A stretch of 64,000 nucleotides of DNA from contig NZ_VTXE01000014.1 in NCBI RefSeq assembly GCF_013114595.1, positions 1 through 64,000 of the forward strand, written 5' to 3'. The stretch's first letter is position 1, and every line of letters begins with the position of its first letter. This document shows, one piece after another, positions 6,699 to 14,976 of the stretch. The notes beneath the pieces were generated by a model that was not told the origin of the DNA, did no database searches, and saw nothing but the letters and a program-made list of their open reading frames with translations. A program made the position numbers and the translations under genes. The DNA is from Vibrio sp. 99-8-1. Lineage in GTDB: Bacteria > Pseudomonadota > Gammaproteobacteria > Enterobacterales > Vibrionaceae.

Positions 6699-8240
6699 GT
6701 GAGTATCAATTTTAATCAGAAAATCAGAGGCACCAGAGTCTTTCATAATGGTGCGCTTTCACGTCCGCGCCCTCTCAATGAGCCTAATAACGTTGCAAAG
6801 CAAGGCAGTTTTGAAAGTGACCGTGGGCGGATTCTTAACTCTGCCGCCATTCGCCGTTTACAACAAAAGACTCAGGTATTTCCGTTAGAAAGAAATGCCG
6901 CAGTGCGCAGCAGGCTCACTCACTCCCTTGAAGTTCAGCAGGTCGGGCGTTATATCACCCAGCTTATTTTTAAAAAGTTGAGGAAAGAAAACAAACTGGG
7001 ACAGTACAACCTCGCCGATATTGAGCGCCAGTTTGAGTCCATCGTCGAAATGTCCTGCCTGATGCATGATGTGGGCAACCCTCCTTTCGGCCACTTTGGT
7101 GAGCAGGCTATTAACGATTGGTTCTCGCTCAACTTAACCTCATTAACGCTGGGTGAAGATGGTAACCCAAGAATTGATTTGCCTCCGGCAGTGCGTCAGG
7201 ATCTTTCTAACTTTGAAGGCAACGCTCAGGCGATTCGCTTAGTGCATACGCTTCTTGCCCTTAACCTTACCTACTCTCAGGTGTCGGGCATTTTTAAATA
7301 TACCCGCAGGGCGGATATCCCTGCGCCTAAACATCAAAACGATGAGCAGAAAGCCGAACTGGAAAACTACAACTACCTGATGAAAAAGGTTGGCTACTAC
7401 ATGAGTGAGCACTGCTATGTAGAATCGCTGAAAACTGTATTATCTATGGACTCTCACTGCCGTTCTCCCTTTTCTTACATTATGGAAGCCGCCGATGATA
7501 TCTCCTACGGAATAGCCGATATTGAAGACGCTGTTGAGAAAGGCATTCTAACCGTTGAACAACTAAGCAGCGTATTAGATGAAGAGTTTCAAAAAGTAGC
7601 GGCTGAATACAACCTTGATGATAAATCAGCTATGAAGAGTATTGTTGCTGTCGCCGAAGCAAGCGCCCGAAAAGCAGAAAACTGCGCCGACAGTCAGTTC
7701 TTTATTTCTTTGCGTGTAGAGATCAATAAGCGTTTACCTCAACATGCCTGCCAGCAATTTATAGACAATATCGAACAGGTTTTTCATGGCTCATTTAATC
7801 GCGCTCTTATTGAAGACCAAAGCGAAAGCCATGCAATTGTAAAAACCCTTAAGAACGTAGCGATGAACTACGCCTTCTGCGATCCCGATGTAGAGAAAAG
7901 TGAGCTTCAGGGTTACACCATTATCACGGGTTTACTGGAAGCTTATAAGCCGTTACTGCTACTCGACAGAGCCACTTTTGCCGATATTGACTCTGCCCCG
8001 CTCTACGAAAGAAGGCTGCACAAAAAATTGCCTAACAAGCACCTCAAAGCCTATGACATTGCGATAAAAACACTGCAAGAAGAGAAAGGCACAAAACCGG
8101 ATATCGCTTTTCTGCCGTACGATTTTGATGATGATATCTGGGAGTTCTACTTCCGTGTACGCCTTATTCAGGACTACATCAGCGGTATGACAGACCAGTT
8201 CGCTTACGACGAGTACCGCGCACTTCGGGTGATTGATTAG
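6699..8240 (+). CDS. dgt: dGTP triphosphohydrolase (dGTPase-like)
   Basis: HD-superfamily triphosphohydrolase that splits dGTP to deoxyguanosine and triphosphate. The N-terminus NFNQKIRGTRVFHNGALSRPRP, the block FESDRGRILNSAAIRRLQQKTQVFPL, and the HD metal site in SRLTHSLEV...SCLMHDVGNPPFGHFGE are characteristic. The frame stays open back to an ATG at 6639, but GTG at 6699, preceded by GGAGAG, gives a 513-residue protein close to the family's ~505 and removes an unconserved extension; I prefer it. Dgt is housekeeping in enterobacteria, but related dGTPases also act as phage defence by depleting dNTPs. Its place between defence-type genes makes either possible. Confidence 0.85.
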   Translation: MSINFNQKIRGTRVFHNGALSRPRPLNEPNNVAKQGSFESDRGRILNSAAIRRLQQKTQVFPLERNAAVRSRLTHSLEVQQVGRYITQLIFKKLRKENKLGQYNLADIERQFESIVEMSCLMHDVGNPPFGHFGEQAINDWFSLNLTSLTLGEDGNPRIDLPPAVRQDLSNFEGNAQAIRLVHTLLALNLTYSQVSGIFKYTRRADIPAPKHQNDEQKAELENYNYLMKKVGYYMSEHCYVESLKTVLSMDSHCRSPFSYIMEAADDISYGIADIEDAVEKGILTVEQLSSVLDEEFQKVAAEYNLDDKSAMKSIVAVAEASARKAENCADSQFFISLRVEINKRLPQHACQQFIDNIEQVFHGSFNRALIEDQSESHAIVKTLKNVAMNYAFCDPDVEKSELQGYTIITGLLEAYKPLLLLDRATFADIDSAPLYERRLHKKLPNKHLKAYDIAIKTLQEEKGTKPDIAFLPYDFDDDIWEFYFRVRLIQDYISGMTDQFAYDEYRALRVID

Positions 8241-8300
8241 ATTGCGTACCAATTGAAAGCTGAATTACCCAACATTTACTCAAATTCAAAGGAGTACATT

Positions 8301-8777
8301 TTGATAAGCGAGATCGAGAAATGGATTGAGTTTACTAATGCTAAATATTCAAATCAGCGGCAGAATTGCTCGGAACTTGCTAACAAGTTTTCTGGGTTTT
8401 ACTCAAAGGATTTTCTATCTGAGGCTCATTTTGTCATTGTCGAACGTATACCAAAACCAGATTTTCCACAGCTACGTCAATTGGGCTTAGCAGACTTTCT
8501 TGATATAGAAGTTCAGGCCATAACTTACAACGACACATACTACATCCTTCCTGAGTTCGCTAAAAATTTACGACTGCATTTTCATGAGCTTGTGCATGTT
8601 GCTCAATGGAAGCAGCTTGGAATAAAAGGTTTTTTACAGCGATATATCTCAGAAATTCAGCAATTCGGATATGAAAAATCTCCCTTGGAAGATATGGCTT
8701 ATCGCTTTGATGATCATTTTTCTCAGGGAAGAAAAAAAGTGGATATACCTAACTCTGTAAAAAATACTATGGTTTGA
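8301..8777 (+). CDS. HExxH putative zinc metalloprotease-like protein
   Basis: Small soluble protein with HFHELVHVAQW, a zinc-binding HExxH motif of the gluzincin type, and a glutamate-rich segment after it that could provide the third ligand. The frame is open from TTG at 8253 (174 residues), but TTG at 8301 has a clear GGAG (8291-8294) six bases upstream and starts LISEIEKW, about 158 residues. It follows the dGTPase on the same strand with little spacing and may be cotranscribed. No export signal. No closer family is recognised; proteolytic activity is inferred from the motif only. Confidence 0.65.
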   Translation: MISEIEKWIEFTNAKYSNQRQNCSELANKFSGFYSKDFLSEAHFVIVERIPKPDFPQLRQLGLADFLDIEVQAITYNDTYYILPEFAKNLRLHFHELVHVAQWKQLGIKGFLQRYISEIQQFGYEKSPLEDMAYRFDDHFSQGRKKVDIPNSVKNTMV

Positions 8778-8906
8778 ACTATTCAAAACCTATGAGCGTT
8801 CACAAGCCAAAATGCACTTTAATTCATATAGATCTTATTTAAATCTATCTTACTGCCATATCTCTAAATACTGATTAGTTCAGATCATTGTTGCAACAGA
8901 TTCAAC

Positions 8907-10610
8907 TCACCATTCCCCGACTAACAGACGACTCTTCACTCCATTTACCTGCAAAGCCATTGCCTCGAAAACTTCTTCAAAGTCATGATTTTGTGATGAG
9001 ATATTCGGTAATGAAAAAGAAGCTTCAGTGAAGAAACGTTGCTGATTAAAGCTGTCTGCTCCCCAAGCTAATTGCCACCATTCAAGAATTCGATATTTGG
9101 ATTCATGCAATCTTAGCTTGCTAGGTAGTCGATCTTTTTTATTTAGGTTTTCACTTTGGGTGGTAGGTAATAGATTCCATTTATCGTTGTTCGGCCAATG
9201 AGCAAATGGAAGACAATGGTCTACGTGATAAGTCTTATTTAGTTTTGTTCCACTCCAAACACTAATAACTTGCTCATTGTCTTGCTGTAACTCCGTTACT
9301 CGCTTGCGAACGTCGCTAGTGTCATGATCTCTATCTAACCATTGCAGGCAATCATGGTATGTTTGAAGCGTTGTTCCATTTTGCTGATTTAACTTAAAAC
9401 GTTGCATCTGCGCTACCCACTGGTTTACAACGAGGGGTTCAATCCAAGAGTTGTATACCTGAAAGCATTCCCAAAGGCTCTGTTTAAGAACAAAGGAACC
9501 GTAGCTCTCAAAAAACTCACTATCTAAACATATACTTGATTGCATTTTCCGGCGGTGAACAGGCGGAAGCGTTGTAAACTCCTGATTATTAGAGCCTAAT
9601 AAGTCAGTATAAATAAACTTGATCGGGCCTTCTTTCATCGCCTTGATAGATGCTTGAATTGTTTTTTGAATAGCCTCTGCTTCTTCTGAAAAATATACCG
9701 ACCCAACAGCGAGATCATCAGCAGAAAGCTTACTTATCTTTTCCCACCCATCAGACGTAATAAATGTAAGCCCTTTACTACTATTACTATTTTGCTGAAG
9801 ATCACCAACATCAATTAGTCGTTTATAGGCCTTTATCCAATACAAGGCTACCAATCCTAAAGGAATAGATACTTCTCTATCGGTTCTATCAATCACACAG
9901 CCGGGGTGGGCATCCGCTATTCGCAATAGAACACGTAGTAACGCGAGTTTATAAGTGGAACTTTTACTGTCATTAACAATAATTCGACGCACTTTTTTTA
10001 AGTCACCTGAGCCATCATCAGGAAGAGTTAAAACCACTGTTTGCCAATGAACGTCCATACGATTTAACGAATCATCCGATTCATTGACATCTTTAACTGT
10101 TACTCCTCTCTCTTGCGCCAAATGTTTGAGTTCATCAACTGAGACCGAATGACCAACTCGTTCATCTTCAAATCCACCATGACGCAAAGTAATAACCAAA
10201 TTTCCGTTAGGTGCTAATAAATTAGTGAGTTTACGAAATGCACGTTTACGTTGGTTAGGCGCAATATGCATCCACACCGCACTGACTAAAATAAGATCAA
10301 AACGCATTGCTAAGTTTTGTGCTTTGTTTAGGGAAGGAAGCTCGTCATTAAGCCAAGTTACGCTCTCTTTTGTTAGGGCTTTTCCTTGTTCAATCATCTC
10401 AAGTGATGGCTCTAATGCGATAACGTCTGCGCCTTGTTCGGCCATCCAGAGAGCATCTCTTCCAGATCCCGCACCAACATCAAGCACCTTGTCTGAGTGT
10501 TTAGGCCAATGCGTTTTCCATGACGCATGAGCACTCTCAAATGACACTGAGTTATATTGCTGAGACAGCTTTTGAGCATTTTTATCGTAAAAAGAACAAG
10601 TTGAAGACAT
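8907..10610 (-). CDS. SAM-dependent methyltransferase fused to HNH endonuclease
   Basis: A 567-residue fusion. Residues 1-190 are a class I methyltransferase with motif I VLDVGAGSGRD (42-52), acidic post-motif ALEPS and motif IV-like FDLILVSAVWMHI. The middle region (~190-440) is unrecognised. An HNH nuclease module lies at about 462-490: HVDHCLPFAHW followed by WNLLPTTQSENLNKKDRLPS. The methyltransferase is of the small-molecule/ubiE-like type and lacks the DPPY or NPPY motif of N6-adenine DNA methylases, so this is not an obvious restriction-modification fusion. It stands alone on the minus strand between the HExxH gene and the second RNA unit. Domain calls are good, biological role unknown; defence is plausible. 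Confidence 0.8.
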   Translation of the reverse strand: MSSTCSFYDKNAQKLSQQYNSVSFESAHASWKTHWPKHSDKVLDVGAGSGRDALWMAEQGADVIALEPSLEMIEQGKALTKESVTWLNDELPSLNKAQNLAMRFDLILVSAVWMHIAPNQRKRAFRKLTNLLAPNGNLVITLRHGGFEDERVGHSVSVDELKHLAQERGVTVKDVNESDDSLNRMDVHWQTVVLTLPDDGSGDLKKVRRIIVNDSKSSTYKLALLRVLLRIADAHPGCVIDRTDREVSIPLGLVALYWIKAYKRLIDVGDLQQNSNSSKGLTFITSDGWEKISKLSADDLAVGSVYFSEEAEAIQKTIQASIKAMKEGPIKFIYTDLLGSNNQEFTTLPPVHRRKMQSSICLDSEFFESYGSFVLKQSLWECFQVYNSWIEPLVVNQWVAQMQRFKLNQQNGTTLQTYHDCLQWLDRDHDTSDVRKRVTELQQDNEQVISVWSGTKLNKTYHVDHCLPFAHWPNNDKWNLLPTTQSENLNKKDRLPSKLRLHESKYRILEWWQLAWGADSFNQQRFFTEASFSLPNISSQNHDFEEVFEAMALQVNGVKSRLLVGEW

Positions 10611-10734
10611 AACTTAAACCGCATGTGAACCTATATGAATGATATACGGTTTATTTTTAAAGCTCTACAAGCTATTTACAGCAAAGTCAGTATTGTGAAG
10701 CATATCTGCGGCCATCGCTTTTAATTGCCTAATT

Positions 10735-11025
10735 TGAATAAAATCAAAGACAAATAGATCATTGCGCCACAACGATTCTTTTTATACCCTACCACAGCAC
10801 TGGCAAAATCCAGTGTCGGGATTGGTCTCTCGTTTTATCCAAAGATGCGTATAACATTTTCATGTTCATATGCGGTGTCAGCACACCCAAATTATGGTGA
10901 GCTGGATGAGAGTGCTTCGGCACGCCGTAATCTTTGGAGCGGTAAGACCAATCTTGTTCAGTTCACCACCTAATGATTGGTCTCATTACTTGGTGAATAG
11001 CGTTATTTATCCAAAGGAGGCCATT
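10735..11025 (+). ncRNA. Repeated structured RNA unit, copy 2 (leader of small ORF)
   Basis: Same layout as copy 1: hairpin CACTGG/CCAGTG (10798-10803/10810-10815); A GATTGGTCT (10820-10828); B TCCAAAGAT (10838-10846); copy-specific hairpins, including GGTGT-CAGC-ACACC near 10873-10887; stem 10896-10907/10956-10967; inner hairpin GTGC-TTCG-GCAC (10912-10923); B' ATCTTTGGA (10930-10938); GCGGTA (10939-10944); A' AGACCAATC (10945-10953); second A (10975-10983, all nine bases identical); second B TCCAAAG (11010-11016), whose last base is the first base of the GGAGG. All A/A' and B/B' pairings are perfect here although the sequences differ from copies 1 and 3. Confidence 0.8.
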
Positions 11026-11199
11026 ATGCCTAACTCAAATTCCAACCAAACCGATATTGCCAATATGCCGCTACTGGCGCGTGACTACTTAGTTACCCTA
11101 CACGCTCGTTTCACCGACGTTAACCAACACGAACTCAACGCCGTGGTGGTGTATTTAAATGAGTTGATCACTCTTGATGAGCAAAGGGGAGTGGAATAA
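11026..11199 (+). CDS. Small protein of the repeated unit, copy 2 (57 aa)
   Basis: Second member of the unrecognised small-protein family, MPNSNSNQTDIANMPLLARD..., ending ..LDEQRGVE. GGAGG at 11016-11020 lies five bases before the ATG. The first 25 residues are identical to copy 1. Substitutions (HARFTDVNQHELNAVVV) are shared with the remnant at 13287, showing that the two descend from a common local copy. A longer in-frame upstream extension exists but runs through the structured leader and is not conserved. No function is assigned. Confidence 0.8.
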   Translation: MPNSNSNQTDIANMPLLARDYLVTLHARFTDVNQHELNAVVVYLNELITLDEQRGVE

Positions 11200-11216
11200 A
11201 TTAATTTGACCAACAT

Positions 11217-11255
11217 TTAGCCTAGTCAACTCTATAACATTGATTGCTAGGCTAA
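11217..11255. repeat. Inverted repeat, 9-bp arms
   Basis: TTAGCCTAG (11217-11225) and CTAGGCTAA (11247-11255) form perfect 9-bp arms around 21 bases, just after the copy-2 small ORF. It lacks a T tract, so it may be an mRNA 3' structure or a protein-binding site rather than a terminator. Confidence 0.5.
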
Positions 11256-11348
11256 TTTATGACTATTAACTTCAAGCAAGAAGTTTTGAAAGTGATTGAG
11301 ATGGTGTTCTTAATTCTGTAGTAATGAATAGCTTTATTACAGGTCAAA

Positions 11349-11372
11349 AAAGGGCTCATTCGAGCTCTTTCT
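11349..11372. terminator. Probable rho-independent terminator
   Basis: Stem AAAGGGCTC (11349-11357), loop ATTC, stem GAGCTCTTT (11362-11370) with one G-U pair, A run before and T residues after. It is the likely end of the copy-2 transcript. Confidence 0.65.
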
Positions 11373-11540
11373 AATTACTAGTCTATCGCCTTAGATTCAA
11401 AGCGGATTAATTATTTAAGCCATAAAAACATTCAATCAAGTTGAAAAAAATTCAGAATACGTCAGAGAAGATTAAACTTCGATATTATCCGTTAGCACAA
11501 AAATTTTATTACTAACATTGATGCTAAAAGGAAGATAGTG

Positions 11541-11612
11541 ATGAACATAGACTCTACAGGAAAGATGCACTTGTTTAATATAGCTGTAAATACAATTAAT
11601 AATACACTATGA
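11541..11612 (+). CDS. Leader peptide (23 aa) coupled to the LysE-type exporter
   Basis: ATG at 11541 has a strong AAGGAAG seven bases upstream. It encodes 23 residues (MNIDSTGKMHLFNIAVNTIN..) and ends in TGA at 11610-11612, overlapping the exporter's ATG (11609-11611). The exporter has no Shine-Dalgarno sequence of its own, so its translation probably depends on this short frame. Peptide sequence conservation is untested; coupling is inferred from the overlap and the ribosome-site pattern. Confidence 0.6.
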   Translation: MNIDSTGKMHLFNIAVNTINNTL

Positions 11613-12265
11613 ACTCAGCTTTATTTTTGCAATCCTATGTTCTCGGGTTGAGTCTGATTATAGCTATTGGTTCTCAGAATATTTACATTATAAAACTTGG
11701 GCTCCAATACCATAAAAAGTACACCTTAATAGCAGCTTGTATTGCTGCAACTAGTGATACAGCACTGATCACTTTGGGTACTCTCTTTATGAATATATTA
11801 ACCAATGCTATACCAGCTGTTTTTTCGTATAGTCAATGGATCGGCAGTTTGTTTCTACTATTTTATGGAATGAGCGCATTAGTTAACGGAGTACGTAAAT
11901 ACCCTAGAGGTTGGGATAATGTTTTAAAAAGTATCTCTCAGTCTCAAGGGAAACCTGTTGCGTCTGTAAATAAAGTGGTCATAACTACATTGCTATTTTC
12001 TCTTTTAAACCCGCATGTTTATTTAGATACTTTTCTGGTGCTAGGTAATATAGGTTCTAAATACAATGGTGCAGACAAGGTGACGTTTGTAATAGGCGCA
12101 GGATTAGCTTCCTATTCGTGGTTCATGTTTACGGGATTATGTGCGAATAAAGTGTCAGCGTGGTTAAAGAAGGAAATTCAAGTTAGGCTATTTGACATTA
12201 CAATCGGCCTAATTACTTTGTCTCTATCCTACAGTATAGCGAATATGGATTTCACCGTTCGTTAA
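11609..12265 (+). CDS. LysE/ArgO family amino-acid exporter
   Basis: A 218-residue inner-membrane protein with the LysE-family hallmark N-terminus (..LSLIIAIGSQNIYIIKLGL..), the LLNPHVYLDTFLVLGNIG block and six predicted hydrophobic segments. The family exports arginine, lysine or related basic amino acids by proton exchange. It is convergent with an adjacent ArgP-like LysR gene, zero bases apart, the partner that normally activates argO. Unlike the usual divergent arrangement, the regulator cannot share its promoter here. Substrate by homology only. Confidence 0.85.
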   Translation: MNSALFLQSYVLGLSLIIAIGSQNIYIIKLGLQYHKKYTLIAACIAATSDTALITLGTLFMNILTNAIPAVFSYSQWIGSLFLLFYGMSALVNGVRKYPRGWDNVLKSISQSQGKPVASVNKVVITTLLFSLLNPHVYLDTFLVLGNIGSKYNGADKVTFVIGAGLASYSWFMFTGLCANKVSAWLKKEIQVRLFDITIGLITLSLSYSIANMDFTVR

Positions 12266-13162
12266 TTAATATTTAAGGTGTCTCTTGGCATTCTCTACAA
12301 GTTCGGAAGTAAGTGACTGCAACAAAGAAGATGGGATATCCCAGTAATGCCAGTAAAGTCGAACATCTAGAGTTCGACCCGGAGCTATATCTATCAGCTT
12401 ACATTCTAACTCATTTTCTCTCTGTAAATCACTGATCATACCGTAGCCAATTCCTTGCTTTATTGCGATAAAAAAGGATTCTGTGGATGGAAGTGAATGG
12501 TAATTACAAGCCTGCTGACTTACTGAAAAGTTGTCATCAATAAATGATAGTTGTAACTGGTCTTTCTCATTGAACACGAGCAAAGGCGCCTTAGTTAACG
12601 AGTTTCTGTGTACCCCTTTCTCAAACCACCGCTCGAAAAAAGCTTTACTGCAAAGTAGCCGATATCTCATATAACCCAAGAAAATTGCTTTGCATCCTTT
12701 TATTGGCGTCGATTCTGAAGATATGGCGGCAACTGTGTGCCCACTCATTACTTTTTCGAATGTAAAGTCTTGATCATCAGCAACTATGTCCAGAATGATT
12801 TTTTTACTCTCGATGAAGTCAACAACAGAAGGCAGAAACCATGTGTTCAAGCTGTCGTTATTTACTGCCACCCTCATTCTCGGGTTTGTCTGCTTGCCTA
12901 GGAAGAATTGGCTATTAAACTCTTCGTCAAGTAGCAATTGTTTCCTCAAGTGTTGGTATACTTTCTTCCCTTCTTCGGTCGTTATACATGGTTTTTCCCT
13001 TATGACAAGAGGCATTCCCAGCAAGGTTTCTAAAGACTTAACTCGGTGAGATATTGCCGAAGCAGTCAGATTTAGTTTTTTTGCCGCACTTTCAAAACTT
13101 CCCGATTCTATAACTGCGAGAAACGCCTGAGTTTTTTTGGTATCAAATATCAATGAGCTCAC
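12266..13162 (-). CDS. LysR-type regulator, ArgP-like
   Basis: A 298-residue LysR-family regulator. The N-terminal winged helix (AFLAVIESGSFESAAKKLNLTASAISHRVKSLE, given in parts: recognition segment about 22-42) closely follows ArgP. The effector-binding domain fills residues ~90-298. ArgP senses lysine/arginine and activates the exporter argO, and the neighbour here is a LysE/ArgO-type exporter, so a matched pair is likely. The probable start is GTG at 13162. The gene ends one base from the exporter's stop (tail-to-tail), so antisense readthrough between them is possible. Confidence 0.8.
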   Translation of the reverse strand: MSSLIFDTKKTQAFLAVIESGSFESAAKKLNLTASAISHRVKSLETLLGMPLVIREKPCITTEEGKKVYQHLRKQLLLDEEFNSQFFLGKQTNPRMRVAVNNDSLNTWFLPSVVDFIESKKIILDIVADDQDFTFEKVMSGHTVAAISSESTPIKGCKAIFLGYMRYRLLCSKAFFERWFEKGVHRNSLTKAPLLVFNEKDQLQLSFIDDNFSVSQQACNYHSLPSTESFFIAIKQGIGYGMISDLQRENELECKLIDIAPGRTLDVRLYWHYWDIPSSLLQSLTSELVENAKRHLKY

Positions 13163-13286
13163 CCTAAATATAATATGTTATTTATTTGTTAAGCTACCAA
13201 TTACTAACAAACGATAAAAGTCGCTTATAAGAATTAATTATTTCAGGATGTTTCTTAGCTAATTTATCTACGGAAATACCTAAACC

Positions 13287-13397
13287 CTACACGCTCGGTT
13301 CACCGACGTTAACCAACACGAACTCAACGCCGTGGTGGTGTATTTAAATGAGTTGATCACTCTTGATGAGCAAAGAAGTGATGAGGTGTTGGAGTAG
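13287..13397 (+). pseudogene. Decayed copy 4 of the small protein of the repeated unit
   Basis: A 37-codon open segment (LHARFTDVNQHELNAVVVYL..., ending ..LDEQRSDEVLE) is nearly identical to residues 25-53 of copy 2, with a C-terminal tail like copy 3. It lacks a start: TAA lies two codons upstream. The preceding bases 13266-13286 look like the B arm, a damaged GGAGG and a damaged ATGCCTAAC, fused by a deletion that removed about 20 codons. The structured RNA leader is gone. Confidence 0.75.
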
Positions 13398-13475
13398 TTT
13401 TACTCGGCTCAGTCGGTTTAAGGCTGTCGCTCACTGTGAGCTAAAAACCTACACAAACAGCAGCAACCAATAAAA

Positions 13476-13502
13476 AAATCCCTCACATTGCGCGAGGGAT
13501 TT
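13476..13502. terminator. Terminator of the AGCS/DpaL operon
   Basis: Stem AAATCCCTC (13476-13484) and GAGGGATTT (13494-13502) with a nine-base loop; the A run at 13472-13478 provides the T tract on the minus strand. It lies 30 bases past the symporter stop. Confidence 0.8.
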
Positions 13503-13533
13503 CTCAGGTCAATAACTTACATTACTCTTTTTA

Positions 13534-14958
13534 TTAGCTTTCTAAGCGTACTTCTGTCACTCGGTTAGCCGGTTGTTTTAAATCTGCTTCTGTTACGTCA
13601 ATGGTGTAATCCCACACTGGCGTTTCGATGCCTTCTTTAATTTGCTCATCGTAGTTTCTCAAGGCGTAGAATACGTATTTGCTTAAGTACATAAGCGCAC
13701 CCACGTTCACAAGCACCATGATGGCCAGTACAAAGTCAACCAACGTCCATAGCGAGTCCATTGATACAATGCCACTCACCACAACCAGACACAGCGCAAT
13801 CACACGATAACCGGTAATAAGGTTCTTGTTCTTGCTAAACCACTGAAGGTTAACTTCGCCGTAGTAAATATCCGCTAGCAGTGTGGTAAAACAGAACAGG
13901 GAAATCGAGACTAGAACAATGTATTTACCATTGTCGCCGTAACCTAGCTTAAACGCTTCCTGAGTCAGCTTAATACCTGTTTCACCTGTGTCTACCGCAC
14001 CTGTAACGATGATAGTAAACGCCGTACAGCTACACACAACAATCGTGGTAAAGAACACACCTAACATGGCAGAGAAGCCTTGGTTTACAGGGTGTTTTAC
14101 TAAAGCGGTTGCGTGCATACTTGGTGCAGTACCAATACCCGCATCGTTAGAGAACAAGCCACGAGCAATACCGTAACGTAGCGCCACTGCGATTGTGTAA
14201 CCACCTACACCACCTGCCGCTGAGTCAAACTTAAACGCTTCGGTCATGATCAAAGTAAATACGTCATCAATTAGGCTAAAGTTTGTTGCAAGCACATACA
14301 TAGTACAGCCGATGTAAATAGCCGCCATAAAAGGAACAAGGTAAGAAGCCACATCAGCAAGGCGTTTAACACCACCAAATATAACAGCACCAACCAAGAT
14401 CGCAGTAAGGATGCCAGTATGCAGCGGATCCACACCCAAAGCACTTTCCGCAGCCTGAGCGATAGAGTTACCTTGAACCATCAGGTAAACAACACCAATG
14501 CCGAAAATAATGCACACCGAGAACACCATAGCGAGGAACTTGTTGTTCATGCCGTAGGTCATGTAGTAAGCCGGACCACCACGGAAGGTTCCGTCACCAT
14601 TACTTTTGCGGAACAGTTGTCCCAACACGGCTTCCGCAAATGAGATAACCATGCCCAAAACAGCCGTCATCCACATCCAGAATACCGCACCAGGGCCACC
14701 AGAGAATATTGCTGCTGCAACACCCACAAGAGACCCCGTACCCACTTGGCCACCTAATGCAGCACATAAAGCAGCAAAGCCAGAGATACCACCAGAAACC
14801 GATTTCTCTTTTTTAAAGTTGGTAAATAAACTGGTGAAATAGCGAATTTGAGGGAATCCACACTTAACTGTGTAGAAAACACCGGAAATAACCAAAAGGG
14901 TAAGGATCAGATAACCCCAAAATATACCGTTAAGGTATGACAAAGCATCCATTATCAT
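13534..14958 (-). CDS. AGCS family alanine/glycine:cation symporter
   Basis: Inner-membrane sodium- or proton-coupled amino-acid symporter of about 474 residues with the AGCS block GGQVGTGSLVGVAAAIFSGGPGAVFWMW and the second signature GLFSNDAGIGTAPSMHA. Around ten hydrophobic segments run through the protein. The frame is open to 14976, but ATG at 14958 has GAGGA seven bases upstream and begins MIMDALSYL; I prefer it. It is the last gene of a four-gene minus-strand operon for diaminopropionate/acyl-amino-acid use and presumably imports the substrate. Confidence 0.85.
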   Translation of the reverse strand: MIMDALSYLNGIFWGYLILTLLVISGVFYTVKCGFPQIRYFTSLFTNFKKEKSVSGGISGFAALCAALGGQVGTGSLVGVAAAIFSGGPGAVFWMWMTAVLGMVISFAEAVLGQLFRKSNGDGTFRGGPAYYMTYGMNNKFLAMVFSVCIIFGIGVVYLMVQGNSIAQAAESALGVDPLHTGILTAILVGAVIFGGVKRLADVASYLVPFMAAIYIGCTMYVLATNFSLIDDVFTLIMTEAFKFDSAAGGVGGYTIAVALRYGIARGLFSNDAGIGTAPSMHATALVKHPVNQGFSAMLGVFFTTIVVCSCTAFTIIVTGAVDTGETGIKLTQEAFKLGYGDNGKYIVLVSISLFCFTTLLADIYYGEVNLQWFSKNKNLITGYRVIALCLVVVSGIVSMDSLWTLVDFVLAIMVLVNVGALMYLSKYVFYALRNYDEQIKEGIETPVWDYTIDVTEADLKQPANRVTEVRLES

Positions 14959-14976
14959 AAAAGTATCCTCACTCAA

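Noticed and set aside
10870..11199. Longer 109-aa version of the copy-2 small protein
   Set aside because: The extension runs through the structured leader, is not conserved in copies 1 and 3, and the ideal GGAGG lies at the internal ATG at 11026.
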